NCBI GenBank assembly: GCA_024742395.1
Contig: JANSYO010000001.1
Span: forward strand, 1-64,000
DNA: 64,000 nucleotides
Direction of reading: 5' to 3'
From: Cytophagales bacterium
GTDB lineage: Bacteria; Bacteroidota; Bacteroidia; Cytophagales; Spirosomataceae
The notes under the pieces were generated by a model. It was not told where the DNA came from. It was given only the letters and a program-made list of their open reading frames with translations, and ran no database searches. The stretch's first letter is position 1. Each line of letters opens with the position of its first letter. The translations under genes and the position numbers were made by a program. Below, one piece after another: positions 27,156-34,957 of this stretch.

Positions 27156-27623
27156 ATGAGAAAAAGAAAACCGCCAAAGCGTTACGTACTACCTGATCCT
27201 AAGTTCAGAGATACTACTGTAACCAAGTTTGTAAACAATTTGATGATTCAAGGAAAGAAAAGCCTTGCGTACAGCATTTTTTACGGAGCTCTTGAGCTTG
27301 TAGAAAAGCGTACAGAGGAAAATGGCCTTGAAACATGGAAGAAAGCATTAAACAATGTTTCGCCATCTGTAGAAGTAAAGAGCCGTCGTGTAGGTGGTGC
27401 TACTTTTCAGGTGCCTATCGAGGTTCGTGTAGAAAGACGTCAGTCTTTAGGCATGAAATGGCTTATCAGCTATGCTCGTAGACGTGGCGAAAAAACCATC
27501 ACTGAGCGTTTAGCTGGCGAAATTATCGCAGCTGCTAAAGGTGAAGGTGCTGCCGTTAAGAAAAAAGATGATACTCACAGAATGGCAGATGCTAACAAAG
27601 CATTCTCTCACTTCAGAGTATAA
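27156..27623 (+). CDS. rpsG: 30S ribosomal protein S7
   Basis: 155 residues, typical length. Conserved segments are TVTKFVNNLMIQGKKSLAYSIFYGAL and VGGATFQVPIEVRVERRQSLGMKWL. S7 nucleates assembly of the head of the 30S subunit and is usually the translational repressor of this operon. It lies 127 bases after rpsL, and a strong terminator follows. The usual downstream fusA and S10 operon are absent. Confidence 0.97.
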   Translation: MRKRKPPKRYVLPDPKFRDTTVTKFVNNLMIQGKKSLAYSIFYGALELVEKRTEENGLETWKKALNNVSPSVEVKSRRVGGATFQVPIEVRVERRQSLGMKWLISYARRRGEKTITERLAGEIIAAAKGEGAAVKKKDDTHRMADANKAFSHFRV

Positions 27624-27641
27624 AATCTAAAGGACTTATTG

Positions 27642-27677
27642 AAAGCCCCGTTTCTGAGAAGAATCGGGGCTTTTTTT
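27642..27677 (+). terminator. Terminator after rpsG
   Basis: A 9-bp GC-rich stem (AAAGCCCCG/CGGGGCTTT) with a T-run. It ends the rpsL-rpsG operon. Confidence 0.9.
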
Positions 27678-27751
27678 GATAAAGACTTTACAAAGTCGTA
27701 ATAATTATTAGCCATTAACTTAGAAATTTAGCCTCCCGACTTATTCCTAAA

Positions 27752-29041
27752 CTACACCCCAATCCAATTATACTCTTTACGATACTCTCTGAAAAGCAAA
27801 TTATTAGCATCGGCATCTCCTTTAAATTCATTCTTCTTATGGTTCCAGTTTAAAGGTTTGCCCAACTTCCAGGAAATTAAACCTAAATGCATTGGCATGG
27901 TCATGTCTTTGGCGTAGGCCAAATTAGACTCAGGTTGTTTTCTACTTTTTACACTATCGATAAAGTTCTGCTGATGCCCCGGTGAACGTGGAATACTAAA
28001 AGGAATCTCTTCAAGGTCATTCACTACTTTACCATCAATTCTTAATTCTCTGGAGCCGTAATCACACACCAGTGAACCTTTTGTACCCTGAAAATAAGCT
28101 CCAATATGTCTGCCTTCTGCTCCAGGTAATTCAGGTGGTTTAGATGTCCACTGAATATCCATGTTTTTGAATTTATAATCTATATTAATCTCTTTCGGGG
28201 TATCGCCTATTCCTTCAGAAATAATTCCACTAGCACTCACAGACTTTAGTCGTTCAGGCTTGGCACTCCACCATACAATATCAGCTATATGACACCAGAA
28301 ATCCTGAAATACACCTCCTGAATACTCTGAGAAATATCGATAATTAAAATGGCAGCGTTCGGGGTGATATTTTCTTTCAGGAGCCGGACCTTGCCAAAAA
28401 TCCCAGTTTAGATAATCAGGAACCACCTGATAATTAGCCTTCTCAATAACCGGTGGCTCGCCTGTTTTCCATAGTTTTACATTTTTCACCTCGCCTATCA
28501 CCCCAGACTGAATGAGTTCAGCCACCCGATGGTAATTATCACCTGCGTGAATTTGTGTGCCCAGTTGAAAAATCCTGTTATGCTTTTGCTGGCTGGCATG
28601 CATCAACTCCCCTTCTTTTACTGTATAGGAAAGAGGTTTTTCGCCATAAACATCTTTACCAGACTCAAAGGCCATAATGGCAATCTGTGCATGCCAATGA
28701 TCTGGCGTGGCACATGTAATAGCATCTACATCATTCCTTTCGAGAATTCTTCTGAAGTCGGTATAAAGGTTGGCCGTGTTTTCAGGTCGTATTTCAGTTA
28801 AAACCTTTTGAGCTTTTAAAAGGTGGTTTTTGTCTACATCGCAAAGTGCCACTACGTCTACCTCCGGCAAGTTGGCAAACCACCTCAAATGACTCGAACC
28901 CATACCGTTTATTCCAATATGAGCTACTCTTACTCTATCGCTGGGAGCGGGCTTTCTTAATAAATGAGGGAAATAATAAAAACCGGCCATTGAAAGGCCG
29001 GCTTGCTTTATAAATGATCGTCTATTCGTATTTTTTGTCAT
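27752..29041 (-). CDS. Gfo/Idh/MocA family oxidoreductase with Tat signal
   Basis: 429 residues. The twin-arginine leader NRRSFIKQAGLSMAGFYYFP sends it to the periplasm. The Rossmann motif is HIGINGMGSSHLRW, followed by the family EKP motif in GEKPLSYTV. The C-terminal half includes a GGVFQDFWCHIADIVWW segment typical of the Bacteroidota NAD(P)-dependent sugar or alcohol oxidoreductases. Secreted members with a bound cofactor act on glycosides in some Bacteroidota. The substrate is not evident. It is monocistronic. Confidence 0.88.
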   Translation of the reverse strand: MTKNTNRRSFIKQAGLSMAGFYYFPHLLRKPAPSDRVRVAHIGINGMGSSHLRWFANLPEVDVVALCDVDKNHLLKAQKVLTEIRPENTANLYTDFRRILERNDVDAITCATPDHWHAQIAIMAFESGKDVYGEKPLSYTVKEGELMHASQQKHNRIFQLGTQIHAGDNYHRVAELIQSGVIGEVKNVKLWKTGEPPVIEKANYQVVPDYLNWDFWQGPAPERKYHPERCHFNYRYFSEYSGGVFQDFWCHIADIVWWSAKPERLKSVSASGIISEGIGDTPKEINIDYKFKNMDIQWTSKPPELPGAEGRHIGAYFQGTKGSLVCDYGSRELRIDGKVVNDLEEIPFSIPRSPGHQQNFIDSVKSRKQPESNLAYAKDMTMPMHLGLISWKLGKPLNWNHKKNEFKGDADANNLLFREYRKEYNWIGV

Positions 29042-29134
29042 AGGGTTCTAAGAAGTCATAGGTTTATGAATACTTCACAATTTACCCATTTCAGACAAAA
29101 GAATACAAAACTTTTAAGAATCTTATTGGAGAGT

Positions 29135-29740
29135 TTAACCAGGCAATGGAGCCCCTACAGCTACACTACAGTCGTGCCCCGGCTGACCATGAGCCGGGTT
29201 TAACTTCGGTTCAGAAGCTGCACTTGCATTTGTTAATGGTGCACCAACAGCAATACTGCAATCATGCCCCGGCTGGCCATGAGCAGGGTTAACCGTCAGG
29301 TTCTTAGGAACATTGAAATTTGGCTGAGCCGCAACCGGCTGAGGAGCCCTGAGGTTTTGAACTGGCTCAGGATCAGTTTCTACAGGTTGTGGAGCTGCTG
29401 AAGCCGTTTGTGTTAGCGGTGCACCTACCGGCAATGCACAAGTATGACCTGGCATTCCATGAGCCGGGTTTAGTCCCGAAGCTGCCGTAGTAAATGTACT
29501 TTTTGGTGCGTTAAGGTTCATTAATTTCCCAAGCTTGGTAGGTGGGTGTTTCACTGTACCAACAGATGGGGATGAAGCTGCCGCATTATTAACTGATGTA
29601 GAAGAAAGATTTACATTTTCAACCGTAGCTGAAGTTGAAGAACTTTCTAACAAATTTTGGTTACCACTATCTGAATTACAGGCCATAATGCTGAAACCAA
29701 TAATTGCTGTTACCAAAATACTTTTGAGGAACTTATTCAT
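29135..29740 (-). CDS. Lipoprotein with three NPAHGxPGHxC repeats
   Basis: About 201 residues from ATG 29740, chosen because a lipoprotein signal follows directly (MNKFLKSILVTAIIGFSIMAC); an earlier in-frame start at 29788 is less likely. The mature part is low-complexity Ser/Thr/Ala/Pro sequence carrying three copies of a 20-residue unit of the form (L/V)NPAHGxPGHxCxxxVGAPL. They lie at 29414-29473, 29234-29293 and 29144-29203. Each unit has two His and one Cys in fixed spacing, suggesting metal or heme binding, which is inference. The motif occurs in other Bacteroidota secreted proteins without assigned function. Confidence 0.75.
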   Translation of the reverse strand: MNKFLKSILVTAIIGFSIMACNSDSGNQNLLESSSTSATVENVNLSSTSVNNAAASSPSVGTVKHPPTKLGKLMNLNAPKSTFTTAASGLNPAHGMPGHTCALPVGAPLTQTASAAPQPVETDPEPVQNLRAPQPVAAQPNFNVPKNLTVNPAHGQPGHDCSIAVGAPLTNASAASEPKLNPAHGQPGHDCSVAVGAPLPG

Positions 29741-29858
29741 TATTAGGAAATTTATTTCTTTAACCTTGGCAATAATGAGACCAAACATCTATTAATAAAG
29801 AGTTTGACCACTAAATTTTAACATAAAAATGGCAAAAAAGGTGTTTTTGGCGATATTT

Positions 29859-30305
29859 TTACTTTTTAGTTCTAATGACTATTACCCCTGCCCCGCCTCT
29901 GGCACCGTATAAGCCTCCGTCTTTTAAAACCGAGACGCGGCTAATATCTCTAACCTGAACCATACTAAAAACTTCTGAAAACCCTCCATTTACAGGAGAG
30001 CCATCAATCACAAAAAGGGGCGTGGTGTCTCCGTATAGTGACTTAATCCCCCTTACACGAACCTCGGCATCAATACCATCACCACTTACTGTTACACCCG
30101 GTATCTGTCTTAAATAATTATCCAAGGTGCTATTCTCGTTGGTGGTCTCTATTGAGCTAGCCGATGTTGTACCGCTTCTTTTGTTTTTAACTCCAAAACC
30201 ATCGTCGTATGTTTCCCTTTTCTCATTGAAATTATCGCCACCTGCAGGTCTATTGGCACATGAAAAAGCAAAAAAACAGATGAACAAGAGGCCGTACGTC
30301 TTCAT
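29859..30305 (-). CDS. Small lipoprotein with stand-alone TonB-receptor plug domain
   Basis: 148 residues. A lipoprotein signal (LLFICFFAFSC, Cys16) and a short linker lead to a plug domain: LDNYLRQIPGVTVSGDGIDAEVRVRG, then PLFVIDGSPVNGGFSEVFSMV and ISRVSVLKDGGLYGARGGAGVIVIRTKK. These are the hallmarks of the plug of SusC/TonB-dependent receptors, but no beta barrel follows, since the protein ends right after the plug. It is probably an outer-membrane lipoprotein, with unknown role. Confidence 0.8.
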   Translation of the reverse strand: MKTYGLLFICFFAFSCANRPAGGDNFNEKRETYDDGFGVKNKRSGTTSASSIETTNENSTLDNYLRQIPGVTVSGDGIDAEVRVRGIKSLYGDTTPLFVIDGSPVNGGFSEVFSMVQVRDISRVSVLKDGGLYGARGGAGVIVIRTKK

Positions 30306-30449
30306 TTGAGGTAATTGTTTGTATTATATTCCAATTTACCCATTTTTTCGGGGTATAAAGATAGATTTTATTGGCTTTCTTTCAGTTCAGAATTTATGGA
30401 TCAAAAAATCTCGATAAAAATTCTCAAAACATTCGGCAAATATAAAATT

Positions 30450-31544
30450 ATGAAGCTTAAACTTATTACACTTCTCATCCTCATTATTCTTACAACTCCG
30501 ATATGCAAGGCCCAATTGACTTATCTTCCTCAAGGCAGTCAACGAGCTAGTGTATCGCAAAGAATAGGGATTTCTGATATAATTATTGAATACTCCAGAC
30601 CCAAGGTAAACGGAAGGGAGGTATGGGGAGCTCTTGTACCATACGGACTAGCCCCCAGTAATTTTGGTACAGCCAAAGAGGTGCCTTGGAGAGCCGGTGC
30701 CAACGAGAATACAACGATTCACTTCCCTAAAGAAGTGAAGATAGAAGGTAAGCCCCTGCCTGCCGGAACGTATGGATTACATATGATTCCCAAAGATGAC
30801 GGTACATTTACCTTAATATTTAGCCTTAACTCCTCTGCCTGGGGAAGTTTCTTTTACGATCAGTCTCAAGATGCCCTAAGAATAGATGTAATGTCAAAGG
30901 AGGCCCCATTTCACGAACTTTTAACCTTCAACTTTATCGACACCCAAGCTAACTCGGCTACAGCGGCTCTTTTCTGGGAAAAGAAAATGATTCCTTTCAA
31001 AATAGAACTGGATGTCAATAAGATTGTCCTGGAGCAAATAGAAAAAGACCTTCAAAGCAGTCTTGGTTTTTCCAGGCAAACATGGGAGCAAGCCGCAGGT
31101 TTTGCCCTGCAAGCCGGGGACTTAGATAAAGCAGAATTGTGGATAAACAAGGCTATATCAGGACAGTTTTTCAGTCAGAAAACTTTTCAAAATACCTATA
31201 CAAAATCAGCAATTTTAAAGGCTCAAGGAAAAGAAAAAGAATCTGAGGATGCCTTTAATGAGGCTATAGCTATGGGAAACAATGCACAACTCAATTTCCT
31301 TGGCTATCAATTACTTGGGCAGCAAAACTTCTCAAAAGCAATCGAGGTATTAAAAATAAACACACATAAAAATCCTTTAGACCCTAACGTATTTGACAGT
31401 TTGGGGGAAGCCTATAAATTGGCTGGAGATACGGAGAATGCCATCAAGAATTTCAAGATTTCATTATCCATGAAGCCACCGGCTAATGTTAAGGCCAACA
31501 GTATAAAAAATCTTAAAGAACTAGGTGTAGAGGTAAATCCTTAG
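30450..31544 (+). CDS. DUF2911 protein with TPR repeats
   Basis: About 364 residues from ATG 30450, chosen because a signal peptide ending in KAQ begins there; the longer frame from 30315 adds 45 unlikely residues. The DUF2911 domain covers roughly residues 25-180 (VSQRIGISDIIIEYSRPKVNGREVWG, ENTTIHFPKEVKIEGKPLPAGTYGLHMIP). The C-terminal third holds two or three TPR units ending in NPLDPNVFDSLGEAYKLAGD. It is exported. Function unknown; DUF2911 proteins are widespread in Bacteroidota. The 3-prime end overlaps rsmG by 4 bases, convergently. Confidence 0.85.
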   Translation: MKLKLITLLILIILTTPICKAQLTYLPQGSQRASVSQRIGISDIIIEYSRPKVNGREVWGALVPYGLAPSNFGTAKEVPWRAGANENTTIHFPKEVKIEGKPLPAGTYGLHMIPKDDGTFTLIFSLNSSAWGSFFYDQSQDALRIDVMSKEAPFHELLTFNFIDTQANSATAALFWEKKMIPFKIELDVNKIVLEQIEKDLQSSLGFSRQTWEQAAGFALQAGDLDKAELWINKAISGQFFSQKTFQNTYTKSAILKAQGKEKESEDAFNEAIAMGNNAQLNFLGYQLLGQQNFSKAIEVLKINTHKNPLDPNVFDSLGEAYKLAGDTENAIKNFKISLSMKPPANVKANSIKNLKELGVEVNP

Positions 31545-32161
31545 AAAGGCACGTACACAACTTTTTTGGTGAGGAAAAACTCCTCATCAAAAAAAGTGGG
31601 TAAATCGAAAAGCTGGTAAGGATGACGAGCCTCATTAAGTTCTTCTTCCAGATCACCGCCTTTGAGATACAGAATGCCATTATCAATGCTATTGATAGAC
31701 CTTTCTTCAAACTTATCCTGAATCCACTGAATAAAGGGTTTCATACGGGTTACTGCCCTACTCACCACAAAATCGTACTTTCCTTTAACCTTTTCGGCTC
31801 TTTCGTGCTGAGCAGTCAGATTTGTTAAACCAATGGCCTCGGAAACTTCATTGACCACTTTTATCTTTTTGCCTATTGAATCTACCAAATGAAACTTGCA
31901 TTCAGGGAACATAATTGCCAACGGGATTCCAGGAAAACCTCCACCCGTTCCTACGTCAAGAATCTTTGAACCATCGGCAAATTGATGTACCTTTGCAATA
32001 CCTAAGGAGTGCAACACATGCTTCTCGTATAAAGCATCAATATCCTTTCTTGAAATTACATTTATTTGGGCATTCCAATGCTCATATAACTCTCCTAAAA
32101 GGCTAAACTGCCTTATCTGTTCATCTGATATATCAGGGAAATACTTTAAAATAATATCCAT
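31541..32161 (-). CDS. rsmG: 16S rRNA (guanine-527-N7)-methyltransferase RsmG
   Basis: About 206 residues. The SAM-binding motif is ILDVGTGGGFPGIPLAI, followed by VDSIGKKIKVV and the catalytic-region VVSRAV. RsmG methylates G527 of 16S rRNA, and its loss gives low-level streptomycin resistance in many bacteria. The start at ATG 32161 gives the normal N-terminus MDIILKYFPDISDEQ; an in-frame start 12 bases earlier overlaps the glycosyltransferase. Both genes form one operon. Confidence 0.93.
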   Translation of the reverse strand: MDIILKYFPDISDEQIRQFSLLGELYEHWNAQINVISRKDIDALYEKHVLHSLGIAKVHQFADGSKILDVGTGGGFPGIPLAIMFPECKFHLVDSIGKKIKVVNEVSEAIGLTNLTAQHERAEKVKGKYDFVVSRAVTRMKPFIQWIQDKFEERSINSIDNGILYLKGGDLEEELNEARHPYQLFDLPTFFDEEFFLTKKVVYVPF

Positions 32162-32163
32162 TC

Positions 32164-33372
32164 CTAACGCCACTTAATCTTTTTGGGGTTTGAGAAAACG
32201 GTCATAACACCGAAAACCACCAAATATACAAAATAGAGAAAATCGTAATAAATGAGTTTTGAAGATCTGATGGTACTGCCTAAGCTCTTATTGCACTTGT
32301 GTAAAATAAACCATCTTAAAAAAAGCCAGAAAACGAAAACACCAAAAGCCAATCTCATCCAATTTGTAATAGGCTTATATTGTTGAAATCCATACTGAAG
32401 TAGCCATTCGTCCGATACTCTAAGCCATTCCGGCAAAACAAACCATGAAGGTTCTGCAAAAAGTGTCGGGATAAAAACGCACCAAAGAGTGATAAAACTC
32501 ATCCATAAAAGCCCAATGGTCATCTTGTCTCTGAATTTATACCTTTTCCCTACAGATAAATGTCTTCTTTTCTGAGTCACCCAATCCTTAAAGGTTCTTT
32601 TTGGCTCAGAATACATGTAAGAGTCTGGTGAAGTACACACGCCTGTGTTTTCCTTTTCTGAGATTTCATTGACAAACAAGTCATCGTCCCCACTTAAAAG
32701 GCCAATATGCTTGGTAAATCCATTACTCTTCCAAAACTTTTCCCGGGAATACATCAAATTACGGCCTACACCCATAAATGGGATTCCAGCTTTAGCAAAA
32801 GAAAAATATTGAAGTGCCGTTTGAAAGGTTTCATACCGAATAAATGCATTCAATAAACCCGGGTATACGTAATAGGGAGAAAAACCCAATACAAGCTCTT
32901 TATTGTCTGCTAGTTGAGCAGCCATTGATTTAATCCATTGATTACTGGCCGGTCGGCAATCTGCGTCCGTCAATAAAATCACCTCCTTTGACGCTTTCTT
33001 AATTCCCATGGTCACAGCGTATTTCTTAGCAGTGAAGTGCTCTGGTAATGCTTTTACATGCACGTAGGAAACTTTAGAAAACTGACCCTCATTGGTTCTC
33101 AAATAATCATAGGTGCCATCAGAAGATCTGTCATCGACTACAATTACTTCAAAATCAGGATAGTCCTGATTATCTAAAAGAGGCAGTAGCTCTTTTAAGT
33201 TATGAAGCTCGTTCCAGGCAGCTAAGACTACAGACACAGCCGGGAAATCACTTACAGTCTCACTTTCTACATTCTTATGATTAATAAGTGTGGTAAAAAT
33301 AAAAAGATGGTATACGAGCTGAATTAGCACTGCTGCTCCAAAAACAGCAGGAATGATGTATTCCCAGATCAC
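32164..33372 (-). CDS. Membrane-bound glycosyltransferase family 2
   Basis: 402 residues. An N-terminal transmembrane helix is followed by the GT2 catalytic domain with VVLAAWNELHNLKELL, VVDDRSSDGT, the DAD motif in LLTDADCRPA and GDDDLFV. A QxxRW-like QKRRH then leads into three or four transmembrane helices at the C-terminus. This is the layout of processive or lipid-linked sugar transferases. The start codon is GTG, since no ATG precedes the first helix. A -7 box lies 25 bases upstream, divergent from tgt. Confidence 0.88.
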   Translation of the reverse strand: MIWEYIIPAVFGAAVLIQLVYHLFIFTTLINHKNVESETVSDFPAVSVVLAAWNELHNLKELLPLLDNQDYPDFEVIVVDDRSSDGTYDYLRTNEGQFSKVSYVHVKALPEHFTAKKYAVTMGIKKASKEVILLTDADCRPASNQWIKSMAAQLADNKELVLGFSPYYVYPGLLNAFIRYETFQTALQYFSFAKAGIPFMGVGRNLMYSREKFWKSNGFTKHIGLLSGDDDLFVNEISEKENTGVCTSPDSYMYSEPKRTFKDWVTQKRRHLSVGKRYKFRDKMTIGLLWMSFITLWCVFIPTLFAEPSWFVLPEWLRVSDEWLLQYGFQQYKPITNWMRLAFGVFVFWLFLRWFILHKCNKSLGSTIRSSKLIYYDFLYFVYLVVFGVMTVFSNPKKIKWR

Positions 33373-33397
33373 TTATATAGCGGTGTTTAAATTTTGT

Positions 33398-33405
33398 CAA
33401 ATATA
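33398..33405 (-). promoter_or_regulatory. -7 element (TAnnTTTG) of the glycosyltransferase-rsmG operon
   Basis: TATATTTG on the minus strand, 25 bases before the GTG start. Confidence 0.6.
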
Positions 33406-33447
33406 CATATTCATTGCTTACTAATTTTATGACGATTGAATTAACAC

Positions 33448-33455
33448 TAATTTTG
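33448..33455 (+). promoter_or_regulatory. tgt -7 element (TAnnTTTG)
   Basis: TAATTTTG ends 4 bases before the tgt ATG. A transcript from here would be leaderless. Confidence 0.6.
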
Positions 33456-33459
33456 ACCG

Positions 33460-34590
33460 ATGAAGTTTGAACTACAGCATACAGATTCTGACACACAGGC
33501 CAGAGCAGGTAAAATCACAACTGACCACGGTGAGATACTTACACCCATTTTTATGCCCGTTGGTACTGCCGGCACCGTAAAGGGAGTGCATCAGCGTGAG
33601 CTGGAACACGATGTACAGGCACAAATTATTTTAGGCAATACCTATCACCTCTATCTTAGACCAGGTCTTGATATTATAGAAAGAGCAGGCGGGCTTCACA
33701 AGTTTAATGGATGGGAAAAGCCTATTTTAACCGATAGCGGAGGTTATCAGGTTTTTTCTCTTAAAGAAATCAGGAAAATTTCTGAAGAAGGTGTGCATTT
33801 TAACTCTCACATTGATGGATCAAAACACTTGTTTACACCAGAGAATGTGATGGATATACAGCGAATTATAGGTGCAGATATCATCATGGCTTTTGATGAG
33901 TGCCCGCCCTACCCTTGTGATCACAAATATGCCGAAAACTCTATGCACCTTACTCATAGATGGCTGAAGAGGTGCATTAAACGTTTTGATGAAACAGAAG
34001 GAAAATATGGCTTCGGTCAGGCCCTTTTTCCTATTATTCAGGGAAGTGTTTATAAAGATCTGAGAATTCAATCCGCCGAGTTTATTGCTTCCCAAAATCA
34101 GGCAGGAAACGCCATAGGAGGACTTTCAGTAGGAGAGCCTGCCGAAGACATGTATGAGATGCTGGAAGTGGTTAATGGTATTTTACCAAAAGATAAACCC
34201 CGATATCTAATGGGTGTAGGTACGCCTGAAAACATTCTGGAAGCCATAGCACTAGGCACAGACATGTTTGACTGCGTAATGCCTACCAGAAACGCCCGAA
34301 ACGGTATGCTTTTTACTACTGAGGGGATTATCAATATCAGAAATAAAAAATGGGAAGATGACTTTTCGCCTATTGATCCAAACCTCGACAACTATGCAAG
34401 TAAGTTTTATTCCAAAGCCTATCTTAAGCACCTTATAAAATGTCAGGAAATGCTGGGAGCTCAGATAGCCAGTATTCATAATCTGGCTTTTTATTTATGG
34501 TTAGTAGGTGAAGCAAGAGCACATATCCTGGCAGGAGACTTTTATACATGGAAAAGTTCGATTGTCAAAAAACTGATGCAGAGGCTGTAA
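33460..34590 (+). CDS. tgt: Queuine tRNA-ribosyltransferase (TGT)
   Basis: 376 residues. The active-site loop TDSGGYQVFSL contains the general base Asp92, and the nucleophile is Asp271 in DCVMPTRNARNG. TGT exchanges guanine 34 for preQ1 in GUN-anticodon tRNAs. The segment where typical bacterial TGT has the zinc cysteines (CxCxxC) reads DPNLDNYASKF (residues 306-316) with none of them, although the downstream His in ASIHNL is kept. An Asn-GTT tRNA, itself a TGT substrate, follows 103 bases later. Confidence 0.95.
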   Translation: MKFELQHTDSDTQARAGKITTDHGEILTPIFMPVGTAGTVKGVHQRELEHDVQAQIILGNTYHLYLRPGLDIIERAGGLHKFNGWEKPILTDSGGYQVFSLKEIRKISEEGVHFNSHIDGSKHLFTPENVMDIQRIIGADIIMAFDECPPYPCDHKYAENSMHLTHRWLKRCIKRFDETEGKYGFGQALFPIIQGSVYKDLRIQSAEFIASQNQAGNAIGGLSVGEPAEDMYEMLEVVNGILPKDKPRYLMGVGTPENILEAIALGTDMFDCVMPTRNARNGMLFTTEGIINIRNKKWEDDFSPIDPNLDNYASKFYSKAYLKHLIKCQEMLGAQIASIHNLAFYLWLVGEARAHILAGDFYTWKSSIVKKLMQRL

Positions 34591-34633
34591 GCTATTTTTC
34601 TTTAAAAAAGGTGATATTTTTTTTCTGGAAATA

Positions 34634-34665
34634 TTTGCCCAATATAAACAAGTCTTATACTTTTG
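34634..34665 (+). promoter_or_regulatory. tRNA-Asn promoter (TTTG-N20-TAnnTTTG)
   Basis: The -33 box TTTG (34634-34637) and the -7 box TACTTTTG (34658-34665) are 20 bases apart, a full match to the Bacteroidota consensus and the best promoter in the window. Confidence 0.85.
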
Positions 34666-34668
34666 CAT

Positions 34669-34685
34669 CTCGATTTCAAATCGAG
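34669..34685. repeat. Palindrome between tRNA promoter and tRNA
   Basis: CTCGATTT-C-AAATCGAG, eight perfect base pairs around one base, starting 3 bases after the -7 box and ending 8 bases before tRNA position 1. It overlaps the expected transcription start. Confidence 0.6.
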
Positions 34686-34693
34686 GTCAAAAT

Positions 34694-34767
34694 TCCTCCT
34701 TAGCTCAGTTGGTTAGAGCATTTGACTGTTAATCAAAGGGTCCTTGGTTCGAGCCCAAGAGGAGGAG
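34694..34767 (+). tRNA. tRNA-Asn (GTT)
   Basis: A complete cloverleaf: acceptor arm TCCTCCT/AGGAGGA with a G discriminator, D arm GCTC/GAGC, anticodon arm TTTGA-CTGTTAA-TCAAA, and T arm CTTGG/CCAAG with TTCGAGC. The anticodon GTT reads Asn codons. CCA is not encoded. It is flanked by its own promoter and terminator, so it is an independent unit, and the region to its right looks accessory. Confidence 0.97.
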
Positions 34768-34770
34768 CAA

Positions 34771-34797
34771 AAAAGCAGCAGAAATGCTGCTTTTTTT
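34771..34797 (+). terminator. Terminator after tRNA-Asn
   Basis: A 10-bp perfect stem closed by a GAAA tetraloop, followed by T. Confidence 0.93.
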
Positions 34798-34820
34798 GTT
34801 TATATATTAGATTTCATAAG

Positions 34821-34957
34821 GATCAAGTCAAAAAGATGTGGAGGACTGAGTAATTTCTGAGCTTTGTGAAAAGAGAAGAAATTAAGCTATCGAAACATCA
34901 ATTGAGCTACTGAAGTTGTTTCTACCATCTCTATTGGTAGAGAATTTTGACTTGATC
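34821..34957. repeat. 13-bp perfect inverted repeat flanking the transposase remnant start
   Basis: GATCAAGTCAAAA (34821-34833) and its exact reverse complement (34945-34957) are 111 bases apart. The right arm lies inside the decayed transposase reading frame (codons for ENFDLI). Confidence 0.6.

Noticed and set aside
30315-30449. Extended N-terminus of the DUF2911 protein
   Set aside because: The signal peptide starts at ATG 30450, so the earlier part is probably untranslated leader.
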